Origin: Gandjariella thermophila
GTDB taxonomy: Bacteria > Actinomycetota > Actinomycetes > Mycobacteriales > Pseudonocardiaceae
DNA: 64,000 bases
Direction: 5' to 3'
Assembly (NCBI RefSeq): GCF_005405885.1
Contig: NZ_BJFL01000021.1
Coordinates: forward strand, 1 to 64,000
The notes beneath the pieces are model-generated. The model saw only the letters and a list, made by a program, of their open reading frames with translations, had not been told where the DNA came from and did not search any database. Within the stretch, counting starts at the first letter, position 1. Each line of letters begins with the position of its first letter. Below, one piece after another: positions 44,638-53,812 of this stretch. The position numbers were made by a program, and so were the translations under genes.

Positions 44638-47385
44638 TCAGCGCGCCTGGACCTGTCGCTCCGGCACGTTGAAACCGGACACCGTGACGATCGGGGCGGC
44701 GCCGGCGAGGTCGGCGGTGCGGTAGCGGGCCTGCAGGGTCACCGTCTCACCCGGCCACAGGGTCACGTCGTCGTCGGACCAGGTGACCGGCAGCACCAGG
44801 TCGCCGTCGTGTCCCTTGTGGACGCTGGCGCGCAGGAAGAACGCCACCGGGCCGTTGCCGGCCGGGTTGGTCAGCGTCACCGACGTAATGGTCATGTCGC
44901 CGGAGCGGGTGCTCGACGCCCGCGCGTCGACCGTGCCGCGCGGCAGGTGCTGCAGCCCGGTGAGGTCGGCGTACCCGCTCTGCGGGGTGTCGTACCAGGT
45001 CGACTTGTCCCAGTTCAGCGTGTCGTCCTTTGTGGACAACCAGTACACGTTGCGGTCCAACACGTTCCCGGCGGCGTCGAGCAGCAGTAGCCGGACGAAG
45101 TAGGCGCCGGACACCCCGGTGGGCTTCGGCACCGGGTCCAGCCGGGTGGAACCGCTGTCCTTCGCGGTCACCGCCGTGGTCGTCCGATCGGATTTCACCG
45201 CGCCGGACAGGTCGAACACGGTGGTCCGCACGGACAGTCCAGGTACGTCGGCCAGCCCGGTGTTCACCAGCGCCACCGAGCGGTCGTCGTAGGAGTACTG
45301 CACGTGCAGCGGGCGCAGCGCGGTCTTGGCGCCGAAGTACGACCCGGCCGGGGACAGCGCGTGGTCGAACAGGTGCCAGTACAGCGTCGGCCAGGCGTTG
45401 TTCAGCATCCAGTAGATGACCCCGGTGGCCGGATTGTCCTTGTTGGACTGGTCGCGGCCGAACGACTCGAACTCGGCGCGGTTGACCTCGTAGTTGGCCA
45501 GCTGCGCCTTGCCGACGAAGTCGTCCAGGCTGGTCGGTTTGCCGTACCGGTTGGCCAGCGCCGTGGCGAACGACCCGAGCTTGTCGAACTCGGGGCTCGG
45601 CGAGAGGTGGTACTGCGGCTTCGTCGGGTTCCGCCACAGGTCGTCCAGCTCCGCCGGGGACAGGTACTTCCGCAGCGTGTCCAGCTCGGGGATGGTGGGC
45701 CCGGGACCGACCTCGGAGGCGAAGCCGAAGGAGCCGCCCAGCCTGCCGGCGTACCAGTAGTTCGGCGGCACCCACCAGTACGGGCCGTCCATCTTGTTGC
45801 CGGAGGCGCCGAGCTGCGGGCTGGACGCCTTCGCGGCGGACGGAATGATCGGCACCTGCCAGTCGGCGGCGCGCAGGCCGGCCAGGTACTCCTGCTCCAC
45901 CCTCGCTGGCGGGGCGGTGTCGCTGCCGACGTAGAAGCCGATCACGCTGGGGTGGTTGCGCAGCCGCTGGCCCTCGGTGGCCGCGGACGCCGCCGCCACC
46001 GCGTGGTCCGCCTCGGTGAACGAGTCGTACGACTGCCACTTCGAGCAGCACTCCCAGCCCGGCAGCAGCATGATGCCCATCCGGTCGGCGAGCTGGTACA
46101 GCTCGTCGTTCTCCTCCTTGCCCTCCAACCGGATCGTGTTCAGCCCCAGGTCACGGACGTAGCCGAGCTGGTCGGCCAGCCGCTTCGGGTCGTAGCGCAG
46201 GAACAGGTCCGAGGCCCAGCCGCCGCCACGGAGCAGCACCGGCCTGCCGTTGACCACGAACTGCCGGCCACCCGAGGCGTTCACGGTGGACTTCACGTCC
46301 CGGATGCCGAAGTCGGTGCCGGCGGAGTCGGACAGGTGGCCTGCGGTGCTGGCGGTCAGGTCCAGGTGGTACAGCGGCTGGTGGCCGTACTGGTACGGCC
46401 ACCACACCCGCGGGTGCGCGATCCGCAGTTGCGGGTAGTCCGCTGGCGCGAAGGTCACGGTGCGCGTCTCGTTCGGCGCCAGGCTGACGTTCCGGGCGAA
46501 CGTGATGTCGCCGATCGTGCCGGCCACCGCGCTGGTCACCGGCCGCGGCGTGTTGTTGCGCACCTCGGCCTTCACGGTGAGCGCCGCGCTTTCCAGACCG
46601 GGCAGTGCCAGCGCGGTGACCACCCGCGGGTTCCGCACCGACACCGGCCCGGACTCGGCGATCTGGACGTCCCGCCAGATGCCCATGTTGTTGTCGGGCG
46701 CGGGTTGCGTCCAGTCCACGAAGCTGATGATCAGTTGCTTGGCGGGGTCCGCCGGGAAGGCCTTGATCGCGACGGCGTTGCCGCCCCGGCGCAGCAGCCC
46801 GGTGACGTCGAACTCGTGCGCCGGGTAGGCGCCGGCGACCTGGTCCGGGCCGGCGACCCTGCTGCCGTTCAGCCATACCTCGGCGCTCGGGATGACCCCG
46901 CCGGTGAGCCGGAGGAACGTGTGGTTGCCCGGTTTCGGGTCGGCCGTGAAGGTGCGCCGGTACCACCAGGGCACGGCGAAGTCCTTCCGGTCCACCTTGT
47001 CCCGCAGGTTGGTGGAGTAGCCGAGGTCCGGGTACCTGCCCGCGGCGACGAGCCCGCCCATCACGGTGGACCGGGCGGGCACGGTGAGCCAGCCGGTGTC
47101 CCGGTAGCCGGGCGCGGAAACCTGGGCGCCGTCCTGGCCGACCGTGCCGCTGGAGGCCATGCGCCAGTTCGGGATCGTGGTGACCCGGCCGGGGTCGGCC
47201 GGCGCGGCGACCCCGTCCCCGGGGGTGGCCGTCGCCGGTGGCGCTCCCGGCATGGCCAGCGCCGCGCCGAGGGCGGCGACGAGTAGGGGGACCCGCTTCC
47301 TGCGGAGTGCGGCCGTCCCGCCGCGGGGCGGCCGGCGGCGGTGCCCGCCGTGGTCGCCTCGGCTGCCGCGCCTGGGCACGATCAT
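44638..47385 (-). CDS. csxA: Exo-beta-D-glucosaminidase, GH2 (CsxA-like)
   Basis: A 915-residue secreted enzyme releasing glucosamine from the non-reducing end of chitosan. Residues 1-54 include a basic region, a hydrophobic stretch (VPLLVAALGAALAMPG) and a cleavable start. The catalytic TIM barrel carries the acid/base Asp489 in YVGSDTAPPARVE and the nucleophile Glu558 in GFASEVGPGPTIPEL. These two sites correspond to the Asp and Glu of the Amycolatopsis orientalis CsxA enzyme. The carbohydrate-binding domain present at the end of that enzyme is missing. A GAGGAG site precedes the ATG at 47385. The first 12 residues are encoded by a sequence that recurs at 5285-5309. The enzyme fits functionally with the nag pair. 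Confidence 0.92.
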   Translation of the reverse strand: MIVPRRGSRGDHGGHRRRPPRGGTAALRRKRVPLLVAALGAALAMPGAPPATATPGDGVAAPADPGRVTTIPNWRMASSGTVGQDGAQVSAPGYRDTGWLTVPARSTVMGGLVAAGRYPDLGYSTNLRDKVDRKDFAVPWWYRRTFTADPKPGNHTFLRLTGGVIPSAEVWLNGSRVAGPDQVAGAYPAHEFDVTGLLRRGGNAVAIKAFPADPAKQLIISFVDWTQPAPDNNMGIWRDVQIAESGPVSVRNPRVVTALALPGLESAALTVKAEVRNNTPRPVTSAVAGTIGDITFARNVSLAPNETRTVTFAPADYPQLRIAHPRVWWPYQYGHQPLYHLDLTASTAGHLSDSAGTDFGIRDVKSTVNASGGRQFVVNGRPVLLRGGGWASDLFLRYDPKRLADQLGYVRDLGLNTIRLEGKEENDELYQLADRMGIMLLPGWECCSKWQSYDSFTEADHAVAAASAATEGQRLRNHPSVIGFYVGSDTAPPARVEQEYLAGLRAADWQVPIIPSAAKASSPQLGASGNKMDGPYWWVPPNYWYAGRLGGSFGFASEVGPGPTIPELDTLRKYLSPAELDDLWRNPTKPQYHLSPSPEFDKLGSFATALANRYGKPTSLDDFVGKAQLANYEVNRAEFESFGRDQSNKDNPATGVIYWMLNNAWPTLYWHLFDHALSPAGSYFGAKTALRPLHVQYSYDDRSVALVNTGLADVPGLSVRTTVFDLSGAVKSDRTTTAVTAKDSGSTRLDPVPKPTGVSGAYFVRLLLLDAAGNVLDRNVYWLSTKDDTLNWDKSTWYDTPQSGYADLTGLQHLPRGTVDARASSTRSGDMTITSVTLTNPAGNGPVAFFLRASVHKGHDGDLVLPVTWSDDDVTLWPGETVTLQARYRTADLAGAAPIVTVSGFNVPERQVQAR

Positions 47386-47426
47386 CGGAACTCCTCGGGA
47401 GGTCGGGCGGCGGCGCCAACAGATTT

Positions 47427-47442
47427 GTAAAGAACCTTTCTC
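47427..47442. promoter_or_regulatory. Possible operator before csxA
   Basis: GTAAAGAACCTTTCTC contains the inverted repeat AAAG-AAC-CTTT within the AT-richest part of the spacer, 42-57 bases before the csxA start. Chitosanase genes of actinomycetes are controlled by repressors at palindromes of this general AAAG..CTTT kind; the assignment is weak. Confidence 0.25.
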
Positions 47443-47593
47443 TTCGGCCAAGGTGCGGCGCAATGCTCCATTGGGCCCACGTTTCCGTTGCCGTTACCCC
47501 GATCGGCCCGCGCCGAACGAACGGTGCGGCCGTGACCGACGTGTACGCCGGTTCCGGTCATACCGAGATCGCGGGTTCGGTAGGTTGACCACC

Positions 47594-48205
47594 ATGTGGA
47601 GAACCTGGCGGCGTCTGGCGGTCGGCCTCGCTGCCCTTTCCCTGCCCGGCGCGCTGATCGCCGGCTGCTCAAGCACGTCGACCGGCACGCCGACGCCGAC
47701 CGGCACCGGTGCCTCTTCGGCCACCGCCGGCCCGCCGTCCAGCGCCAAGCCGTCCTCAACCCGGCCGAAGACGATCGACCTCAAGGGGGTCGATCCCTGC
47801 CAGATCCTGACTCCGCAGCAGCGTCAGCAGTTGGGGTTCCAGGGCGGCGGCAACCCGTCGAACGCGTCCGACGTGTACCAGCACGCGAAGACGTGCGAGT
47901 ACTACGACCACGGTGAGGACCTGTCCGGCGACTTCATGCTCGTTACCACCAAGGGAATCGAGGGCTTTTCCGACGGCACCTACAACGCCGAGACGCAGCC
48001 GATCCAGGTGAACGGCTTCCCGGCGTTGATTGCGAAGATCCCCGGTATGGCGATCTCATGTGCGGTCGTCGTCGACGTTGCGGACGGGCAGTTCCTGGAC
48101 GTGCAGTTCGTCTCTCCGGGCGGCGACGGGTCCAAGCAGGGCCTGATGTGCCAGAAGGCGCAGCAGATGGCACAGGCGGCGGTCGGTTCACTCGCCGCGA
48201 GGTGA
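47594..48205 (+). CDS. DUF3558 lipoprotein
   Basis: A 203-residue lipoprotein. The signal peptide ends in the lipobox ALIAGC (Cys25), a Ser/Thr/Pro-rich spacer follows to about residue 55, and then the DUF3558 domain (LKGVDPCQILTPQQRQQLG, then TCEYYDHGEDLSGDFMLVTT and NGFPALIAKIPG). DUF3558 proteins are surface proteins of Pseudonocardiaceae often encoded beside ESX-type genes, as here. Two conserved cysteine pairs are present. The ATG at 47594 is divergent from csxA, sharing about 200 bases of spacer. Confidence 0.9.
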   Translation: MWRTWRRLAVGLAALSLPGALIAGCSSTSTGTPTPTGTGASSATAGPPSSAKPSSTRPKTIDLKGVDPCQILTPQQRQQLGFQGGGNPSNASDVYQHAKTCEYYDHGEDLSGDFMLVTTKGIEGFSDGTYNAETQPIQVNGFPALIAKIPGMAISCAVVVDVADGQFLDVQFVSPGGDGSKQGLMCQKAQQMAQAAVGSLAAR

Positions 48206-48303
48206 CCAAAGTCCCGGCCAACTTGTCCGGAACTGATCCACCGTGTCATGCGTCAGCAGTAGAGTCATCACAAGCGCACAGCGTTGGATGAGGGAGGCGG
48301 GCG

Positions 48304-48696
48304 GTGTTCCTCGCTGATGGCGGTCCGGTGACGCCCCGTGCGGCGGCGACCAACACGACCACGCCCAGTGGGCCGCACAAGCTCAAGATCGACCCTTCGG
48401 CCATTCCCGAGGCGCGCAAGCTGTTCGAGAAGGCCATGAACGATCTCCGCGCGCAACTGCAGCAGGCGACGTACGACCTGCAGGCGCGTAACTGGGCCGG
48501 CGACCCGGTGAGCAAGGAGACCGCGCAGAAGTTCAACCAGCACACCTTCGACGGCGCGGACGCGGCTATCCAGGCGCTGACGGGGTACCACAACCAGCTC
48601 AAGGCGGCGCACGACGCGCTGCTGCGGAGCGAGCAGCAGTACACGCGCGTCGAGGGTGACAACGCGGCACTGTGGGGCAGGTCCCAGCGCGCCTGA
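48304..48696 (+). CDS. Helical WXG100-like ESX-associated protein
   Basis: A 130-residue protein with a disordered start (about 30 residues) and two long helices (AIPEARKLFEKAMNDLRAQL and AQKFNQHTFDGADAAIQALT). It has a turn ARNWAGDPVS that places a Trp where WXG100 proteins have their W-x-G. It probably pairs with the PPE-like protein encoded 58 bases downstream. The GTG at 48304 follows a GAGGGAGG ribosome site. Confidence 0.75.
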   Translation: MFLADGGPVTPRAAATNTTTPSGPHKLKIDPSAIPEARKLFEKAMNDLRAQLQQATYDLQARNWAGDPVSKETAQKFNQHTFDGADAAIQALTGYHNQLKAAHDALLRSEQQYTRVEGDNAALWGRSQRA

Positions 48697-48754
48697 CGCC
48701 GCTCCGCCACACACCTGATCGACCTGGCACACCTGCACAGAGGGGGCGACCTGG

Positions 48755-50023
48755 ATGGGTGACCACCGATGGCGTGGCTATGGCCACCCAGAGCTCTACA
48801 AGATGATCCACGAGGGGCCCGGTCCCGCGGCGTCCACCGGGTTGGACGAGCGCTGGGGCACCATCGCGAGCACGCTGGAGCAGATCAACAGTGACCTGAA
48901 CCAGGGCCTCGCCAAGCTGGGGGCGAGCTGGGAGGGCGCCGCCGCGGACAACGCGCAGCAGGGCCTCTCCCCGCTGGGGCAGTGGGCCACCGACGCGCAG
49001 ACCGGCGCCAACGTGATGAAGATTTCCGCGCAGGACCAGGCGAACTACATCGCCACCGCGCGGTCCTCGATGCCGGAGCCGGTGCAGGTGACCACCGAGG
49101 CGCCGTCCACGCTCGACATGATCGCCGCCGGGGCGTCCGGCAACCCGTTCGCCATCGCCGACGTGATCCGGCAGCAGAACGACCACGAGGCCCAGGAGGC
49201 CAGGCAGGCGGCCGCCGCGGACAAGGCCGTCCAGGTCATGGAGACCTACCAGAGCAGCTCCGAGTGGAACGCCAACACGCTCGGGCAGTTCGTGCCGCCG
49301 CCGGACGTGGTGGTCGACACCCCGCCCCCGGCGGGCAGCGGCGCCGGCGGTGGGGTCGGCTACGCGGGCCCGCCCGGCTACTACGCCGGCTCGGGCGCCG
49401 GCGGTCGCGGCCGCACCGCCGCCACCTTCGCCTCCGGCACGTCCGGCGGCTGGACCAGGCCGTCCGGTGGCTCCGGCCCGACCGGCGGCTCGGCGTTCAC
49501 CGGCGGCGGCGCTGACAGTGGCGGCTCCACCTGGAGCAGCGGCAACCTGCCCAATCCGGCCACGCCGCCAGGCACCGGGCCGGGTGGCGGGCTCCCGATC
49601 GGCGACGGCCAGGGTGCCGGCCGCCCCGGACCGGGATTCGGCGGCGGGCTGCCGCTGGGCCCCGGCCTGGGTGGTGGGGCCGAGGAGAACCTGCCCCGCG
49701 GTGGCCGCTTCGGCGGCACCGGTCCGCTCAGCCCGGAGGAACTGGCCGCGCGGGGTGGCGGTACCGGTAGCGGCGGCGGCCGGTCCGGGCTGGCCGGGGC
49801 GCGCGGTGCCGGTGTGCTCGCCGAGGAGGGCCCGCTGGGCCGGGGCGGCGCCGGCATGGTCGAGGGCGAGCCGGCCGGCCGTGGCGGGGTCGGCGGCCCG
49901 ATGGGCGGTGCCCGAGGCCGGGGCGAGGACGACGACGAGCACCAGCGGCCGGACTACCTGGTCGAGACTGAGGACGTGTTCGGTGACGAGCGCCGGGTCG
50001 CCCCACCGGTGATCGGCGCCTGA
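48755..50023 (+). CDS. PPE-like ESX substrate with Gly/Pro-rich C-terminus
   Basis: A 422-residue protein. The N-terminal 170 residues are helical with GASWEGAAADNAQQGLSPLG, the WxG region of PPE/WXG-type proteins. The C-terminal 250 residues are a low-complexity Gly/Pro/Ser domain (for example GGGVGYAGPPGYYAGSGAGG) that ends acidic and charged (RGEDDDEHQRPDYLVET). PPE-type proteins pair with a small helical partner and are exported by ESX systems. A 14-bp hairpin terminator follows the stop. EspG chaperones for such substrates are encoded 30 kb away in this window. Confidence 0.82.
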   Translation: MGDHRWRGYGHPELYKMIHEGPGPAASTGLDERWGTIASTLEQINSDLNQGLAKLGASWEGAAADNAQQGLSPLGQWATDAQTGANVMKISAQDQANYIATARSSMPEPVQVTTEAPSTLDMIAAGASGNPFAIADVIRQQNDHEAQEARQAAAADKAVQVMETYQSSSEWNANTLGQFVPPPDVVVDTPPPAGSGAGGGVGYAGPPGYYAGSGAGGRGRTAATFASGTSGGWTRPSGGSGPTGGSAFTGGGADSGGSTWSSGNLPNPATPPGTGPGGGLPIGDGQGAGRPGPGFGGGLPLGPGLGGGAEENLPRGGRFGGTGPLSPEELAARGGGTGSGGGRSGLAGARGAGVLAEEGPLGRGGAGMVEGEPAGRGGVGGPMGGARGRGEDDDEHQRPDYLVETEDVFGDERRVAPPVIGA

Positions 50024-50041
50024 CCGCGCGGGTCACGGACA

Positions 50042-50085
50042 CGGGAGCCCGCCGGACCGGTCATCCGGGTACCGGCGGGCTCCCG
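50042..50085. terminator. Hairpin terminator after the PPE-like gene
   Basis: CGGGAGCCCGCCGG (50042-50055) is the exact complement of CCGGCGGGCTCCCG (50072-50085) with a 16-base loop. It begins 19 bases after the stop and separates the ESX-type cluster from the sterol-carrier/purF genes. Confidence 0.8.
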
Positions 50086-50126
50086 GCGTGCCGGGGCCGC
50101 CGCTGGCGAGGTTCTAGGCTCGGATC

Positions 50127-50528
50127 GTGCCAACCCGCCGTCCCGTTGACCCGAACGATCTGCGTACCGCGGTGGCCCGGGTGCTGCCCTGGCTGGCCGG
50201 CCGGGCACCTGAACCGCGGCGTGCCGACCTGGCCGAGGCCGTCCGGCTGAGCCTGCGCACGCTGGAACGCGTCGCGCCTGGGCGCAGCGTGGAGGTGCGG
50301 GTGCCGCCGTTCGCGGCCGTGCAGTGCGTGACCGGCCCCCGGCACACCCGGGGCACCCCGCCCAATGTGGTGGAGACCGACCCGCGCACCTGGCTGGAGC
50401 TGGCCACCGGGCGGCTCGGCTGGTCCGACGCGGTGGCCGAGGGCCGGGTCGCCGCCTCCGGCGTCCGGGCCGACCTCACCGGCCTGTTGCCGCTGGTCCG
50501 CGTCGGGGAGGAGGTCGGGGACGAGTAG
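50127..50528 (+). CDS. Sterol-carrier-family (SCP2-like) protein
   Basis: A 133-residue protein of the actinobacterial sterol-carrier family encoded next to purF in many genomes. It begins [20 protein letters not shown] and contains the conserved [21 protein letters not shown] and [23 protein letters not shown]2-fold proteins bind lipids or other hydrophobic ligands in a tunnel; the ligand here is unknown and no role in purine synthesis has been shown. The GTG at 50127 lies 100 bases before purF. Confidence 0.9.
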   Translation: MPTRRPVDPNDLRTAVARVLPWLAGRAPEPRRADLAEAVRLSLRTLERVAPGRSVEVRVPPFAAVQCVTGPRHTRGTPPNVVETDPRTWLELATGRLGWSDAVAEGRVAASGVRADLTGLLPLVRVGEEVGDE

Positions 50529-50628
50529 GGGATGGCGATGTGTTCCGGGCCACGGCCGCACGGGGTGTCACCGGTCGCGGCCGACCTACACTAAGGGGGC
50601 ACCCGCTGGCGTCTCGAGGGAGTTCTCG

Positions 50629-52176
50629 GTGGTCACCGGCCAGTCAGCCGATGGAACAGCACGCTCCGACGTCCCTCCGGTCGAGCTACCCGAATCCGAA
50701 CCCCGCGAGGAGTGCGGCGTGTTCGGCGTGTGGGCGCCCGGCGAGGAGGTCGCCAAGCTCACCTACTACGGCCTGTACGCGCTGCAGCACCGCGGCCAGG
50801 AGGCGGCGGGCATCTCGGTCGGCGACGGCGGCCAGGTCGTGGTCTTCAAGGACCTCGGGCTGGTCAGCCAGGTCTTCGACGAGCAGGTGCTGTCCTCGCT
50901 GCACGGGCATGTCGCGGTGGGCCACTGCCGCTACTCCACCACCGGGTCCACGACCTGGGAGAACGCCCAGCCGTCGTTCCGGACCACGGCCGCGGGCAGC
51001 GGCCTGGCCCTGGGCCACAACGGCAACCTGGTGAACACCGCCGAGCTGCGGGACCGGGCCGCCGAGGCCGGGGTGGACACCCGGTACGGCGCCACCTCCG
51101 ACTCCGACCTGGTTTGCGGGCTGCTCGCGGTGACCGCCGCGGACACCGGCATCGAGCAGGCCGCACTGCGCCTGCTGCCCACCCTGCACGGCGCGTTCTC
51201 CCTGGTCTTCTCGGACGAGTCGACGCTGTACGCGGCGCGCGACGCGCATGGGGTGCGGCCGCTGGTGCTCGGCCGGCTGGAGCGCGGCTGGGTGGTGGCC
51301 AGCGAGACCGCCGCGCTGGACATCGTCGGCGCCTCGTTCGTCCGCGAGGTCGAGCCCGGCGAGCTGCTCGCCATCGATGCCGAGGGGCTGCGGTCCTCCC
51401 GGTTCGCCGCGCCCGAACCCAAGGGCTGCCTGTTCGAGTACGTCTACCTGGCCCGCCCGGACACCACCATCGCCGGCCGCTCGGTGCACGCCGCCAGGGT
51501 GGAGATCGGCCGGCGGCTGGCCGAGGAGCACCCCGCCGACGCCGACCTGGTGATCCCGGTGCCCGAGTCGGGCACGCCCGCGGCGATCGGCTACGCGCAG
51601 GGCTCCGGCATCCCCTACGGCCAGGGGCTGGTGAAGAACTCCTACGTGGGCCGCACCTTCATCCAGCCGTCGCAGACGATCCGCCAGCTCGGTATCCGGC
51701 TCAAGCTGAACCCGCTGCGCGAGGTGATCCGCGGCAAGCGGCTGGTCGTGGTGGACGACTCGATCGTGCGCGGCAACACCCAGCGCGCCCTGGTGCGGAT
51801 GCTGCGCGAGTCCGGCGCGGTCGAGGTGCACGTGCGGATCGCCTCGCCGCCGGTGCGCTGGCCGTGCTTCTACGGCATCGACTTCGCCTCCCGTGCCGAG
51901 CTGATCGCCAACGGGCTGGACCTGGACGGCGTGCGCCGCTCGATCGGCGCCGACTCGCTCGGCTACATCTCGCTGGACGGCCTGGTCGCCGCGTCCGACC
52001 AGCCGCGCAGCCGCCTGTGCGCGGCGTGCTTCGACGGCAACTACCCGATCCCGCTGCCGGAGGACGCGCTGATCGGCAAGCACCTGCTGGAGGGAATCGA
52101 GAAGGGCGTCGCCGGTTCCGCCGCGCCCACGCTGCCCTCCGGGTACGGTGCCGAGGACGCACTGCGCAGGCCGTGA
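50629..52176 (+). CDS. purF: Amidophosphoribosyltransferase
   Basis: A 515-residue enzyme forming phosphoribosylamine from PRPP and glutamine, the committed first step of purine synthesis. A 28-residue propeptide precedes the N-terminal nucleophile Cys29 (EECGVFGVWAPG), which must be exposed by cleavage. The glutaminase half has GHCRYSTTG and DSDLVCGLLA; the phosphoribosyltransferase half has the PRPP loop LVVVDDSIVRGNTQRALV. Cysteines in GCLFEYVY and SRLCAACFDG suggest the iron-sulfur form. The GTG at 50629 follows CGAGGGAG; a TACACT -10 element lies near 50587. The stop overlaps the beginning of purM. Confidence 0.96.
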   Translation: MVTGQSADGTARSDVPPVELPESEPREECGVFGVWAPGEEVAKLTYYGLYALQHRGQEAAGISVGDGGQVVVFKDLGLVSQVFDEQVLSSLHGHVAVGHCRYSTTGSTTWENAQPSFRTTAAGSGLALGHNGNLVNTAELRDRAAEAGVDTRYGATSDSDLVCGLLAVTAADTGIEQAALRLLPTLHGAFSLVFSDESTLYAARDAHGVRPLVLGRLERGWVVASETAALDIVGASFVREVEPGELLAIDAEGLRSSRFAAPEPKGCLFEYVYLARPDTTIAGRSVHAARVEIGRRLAEEHPADADLVIPVPESGTPAAIGYAQGSGIPYGQGLVKNSYVGRTFIQPSQTIRQLGIRLKLNPLREVIRGKRLVVVDDSIVRGNTQRALVRMLRESGAVEVHVRIASPPVRWPCFYGIDFASRAELIANGLDLDGVRRSIGADSLGYISLDGLVAASDQPRSRLCAACFDGNYPIPLPEDALIGKHLLEGIEKGVAGSAAPTLPSGYGAEDALRRP

Positions 52177-52178
52177 CG

Positions 52179-53291
52179 ATGACCGAGACCAGCTCCCACG
52201 GAGACTCAGACGTGACCATCGAAACCGCCGGGCCGAGGACCACCTATGCCGCCGCCGGTGTGGACATCGCCGCCGGTGAGAAGGCGGTGGAGAAGCTTCG
52301 CCCGTTCGCGGAGCAGGCCACCCGGCCCGAGGTGCTGGGCGGCATCGGCGGCTTCGCCGGGCTGTTCAAGCTGAAGCTGGACCGGTGGAAGGAGCCGGTG
52401 CTCGCCTCGTCCACGGACGGCGTGGGCACCAAGATCGCCATCGCGCAGGCGCTGGATGTGCACGACACGATCGGCATCGACCTGGTCGCCATGGTGGTTG
52501 ACGACCTCGTGGTCTGTGGCGCCGAGCCGCTGTTCCTGCAGGACTACATCGCGGTCGGCCGGGTGGTGCCGGACCGGGTTGCCGCGGTGGTCAAGGGCAT
52601 CGCCGAAGGGTGCAAGCAGGCCGGCTGCGCGCTGCTCGGCGGGGAGACCGCGGAGCACCCGGGCCTGATGGGCGACGGCGACTACGACCTGTCCGCCACC
52701 GGCGTCGGCGTGGTCGAGGCCGACGCGGTGCTCGGGCCGGAACGGGTGCGGCCGGGTGACGTGGTGATCGCCATGGGCTCGTCCGGGCTGCACTCCAACG
52801 GGTACTCGCTGGCCAGGCACGTGCTGCTGGACATCGCCAGGGTGCCGCTGTCCGGGCACGTCGAGGAGTTCGGCCGCACCCTCGGCGAGGAACTGCTCGA
52901 GCCGACCCGGATCTACACCAAGGACTGCCTCGCGCTGATCGCGGAGACCGACGTGCGGACCTTCGCGCACGTCACCGGGGGCGGCCTGGTGGCCAACCTG
53001 GCCAGGGTGCTGCCGCAGGGCCTGACCGCCAGGCTGGACCGGGGCACCTGGACCCCGGCCCCGGTGTTCGCGCTGATCGCCCAGCGCGGCCGGGTGGAGC
53101 GCGTGGAGATGGAGAAGACGTTCAACATGGGCGTCGGCATGGTGGCCGTGGTGTCCGCCGAGGACGTGGACCGCGCGCTCGCCGTGCTCACCGCCCGGCA
53201 CGTGCCGGCGTGGACGCTCGGCGAGGTGGTCAAGGCCAGCGACCCGGACGCGCCGCGTGCCGAACTCCGCGGCAACCACCCGCGCTTCTGA
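52179..53291 (+). CDS. purM: Phosphoribosylformylglycinamidine cyclo-ligase
   Basis: A 370-residue AIR synthetase closing the imidazole ring of FGAM, step five of purine synthesis. Conserved blocks are TYAAAGVDIAAGEKAVEKL, the ATP site SSTDGVGTKIAIA, DDLVVCGAEPLFLQDYIA, ALLGGETAEHPG and VTGGGLVANLARVLP. The ATG at 52179 was chosen (MTETSSHGD); a GTG at 52173 overlapping the purF stop is equally possible and would fit translational coupling. In Streptomyces the gene after purM encodes DUF3073; here that neighbour is 8 kb away, behind an inositol-type operon. Confidence 0.96.
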   Translation: MTETSSHGDSDVTIETAGPRTTYAAAGVDIAAGEKAVEKLRPFAEQATRPEVLGGIGGFAGLFKLKLDRWKEPVLASSTDGVGTKIAIAQALDVHDTIGIDLVAMVVDDLVVCGAEPLFLQDYIAVGRVVPDRVAAVVKGIAEGCKQAGCALLGGETAEHPGLMGDGDYDLSATGVGVVEADAVLGPERVRPGDVVIAMGSSGLHSNGYSLARHVLLDIARVPLSGHVEEFGRTLGEELLEPTRIYTKDCLALIAETDVRTFAHVTGGGLVANLARVLPQGLTARLDRGTWTPAPVFALIAQRGRVERVEMEKTFNMGVGMVAVVSAEDVDRALAVLTARHVPAWTLGEVVKASDPDAPRAELRGNHPRF

Positions 53292-53360
53292 CCTGCCTGG
53301 CCGGTCCGCGGGTACCGCAAACGCCCCGGATGGCGGTCGTCAACGGCGGCGACCCCCGGG

Positions 53361-53786
53361 TTACTCCTCCGGGGAGCGCCGGCCGCGCTTGGTCTCCGCC
53401 CGCCGGCGCTTGGCCGCCAGCCGCCGCTCCACCGAGGCACGGCTCGGCCTGGTGGGCCGGCGCCGAGGTGGCGGCGGCTGGGCGGCCGCCAACAGCAGCT
53501 CGGCCAGCCGCTCCCGGGCGGCCCGCCGGTTCGCCAGTTGGGAGCGGAACTCGCTGGCGGTCACCGTGAGCACCCCGTCCACCAGCCGGCTGCGCAGCCG
53601 GGCGAGCAGCCGCGGACGCAGGTGCTCCGGTACCGACTGGGCGCGGCCCAGGTCGAAGGACAGTTCCACCCTGCTGTCCGCGGTGTTCACGCCCTGCCCG
53701 CCGGGGCCGGACGACCGGGAGAACCGCTCGTGCAGCTCCGCCTCGGGGATCACCAGCCCCTCGGTCACCACGATGTCGTCGGCCAT
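53361..53786 (-). CDS. arfB: Alternative ribosome-rescue factor / peptidyl-tRNA hydrolase
   Basis: A 141-residue ArfB (YaeJ) protein that frees ribosomes stalled without a stop codon by hydrolysing the peptidyl-tRNA. The catalytic GGQ motif is at residues 29-31 in SSGPGGQGVNTADSRVEL. The C-terminal tail is long, basic and unstructured (RRLAAKRRRAETKRGRRS), which inserts into the empty mRNA channel. Length and architecture match the family. It is transcribed toward purM and ends 69 bases beyond the purM stop. Confidence 0.94.
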   Translation of the reverse strand: MADDIVVTEGLVIPEAELHERFSRSSGPGGQGVNTADSRVELSFDLGRAQSVPEHLRPRLLARLRSRLVDGVLTVTASEFRSQLANRRAARERLAELLLAAAQPPPPRRRPTRPSRASVERRLAAKRRRAETKRGRRSPEE

Positions 53787-53812
53787 GCCCCCAGCATGCC
53801 GTGCGCGGTGGG

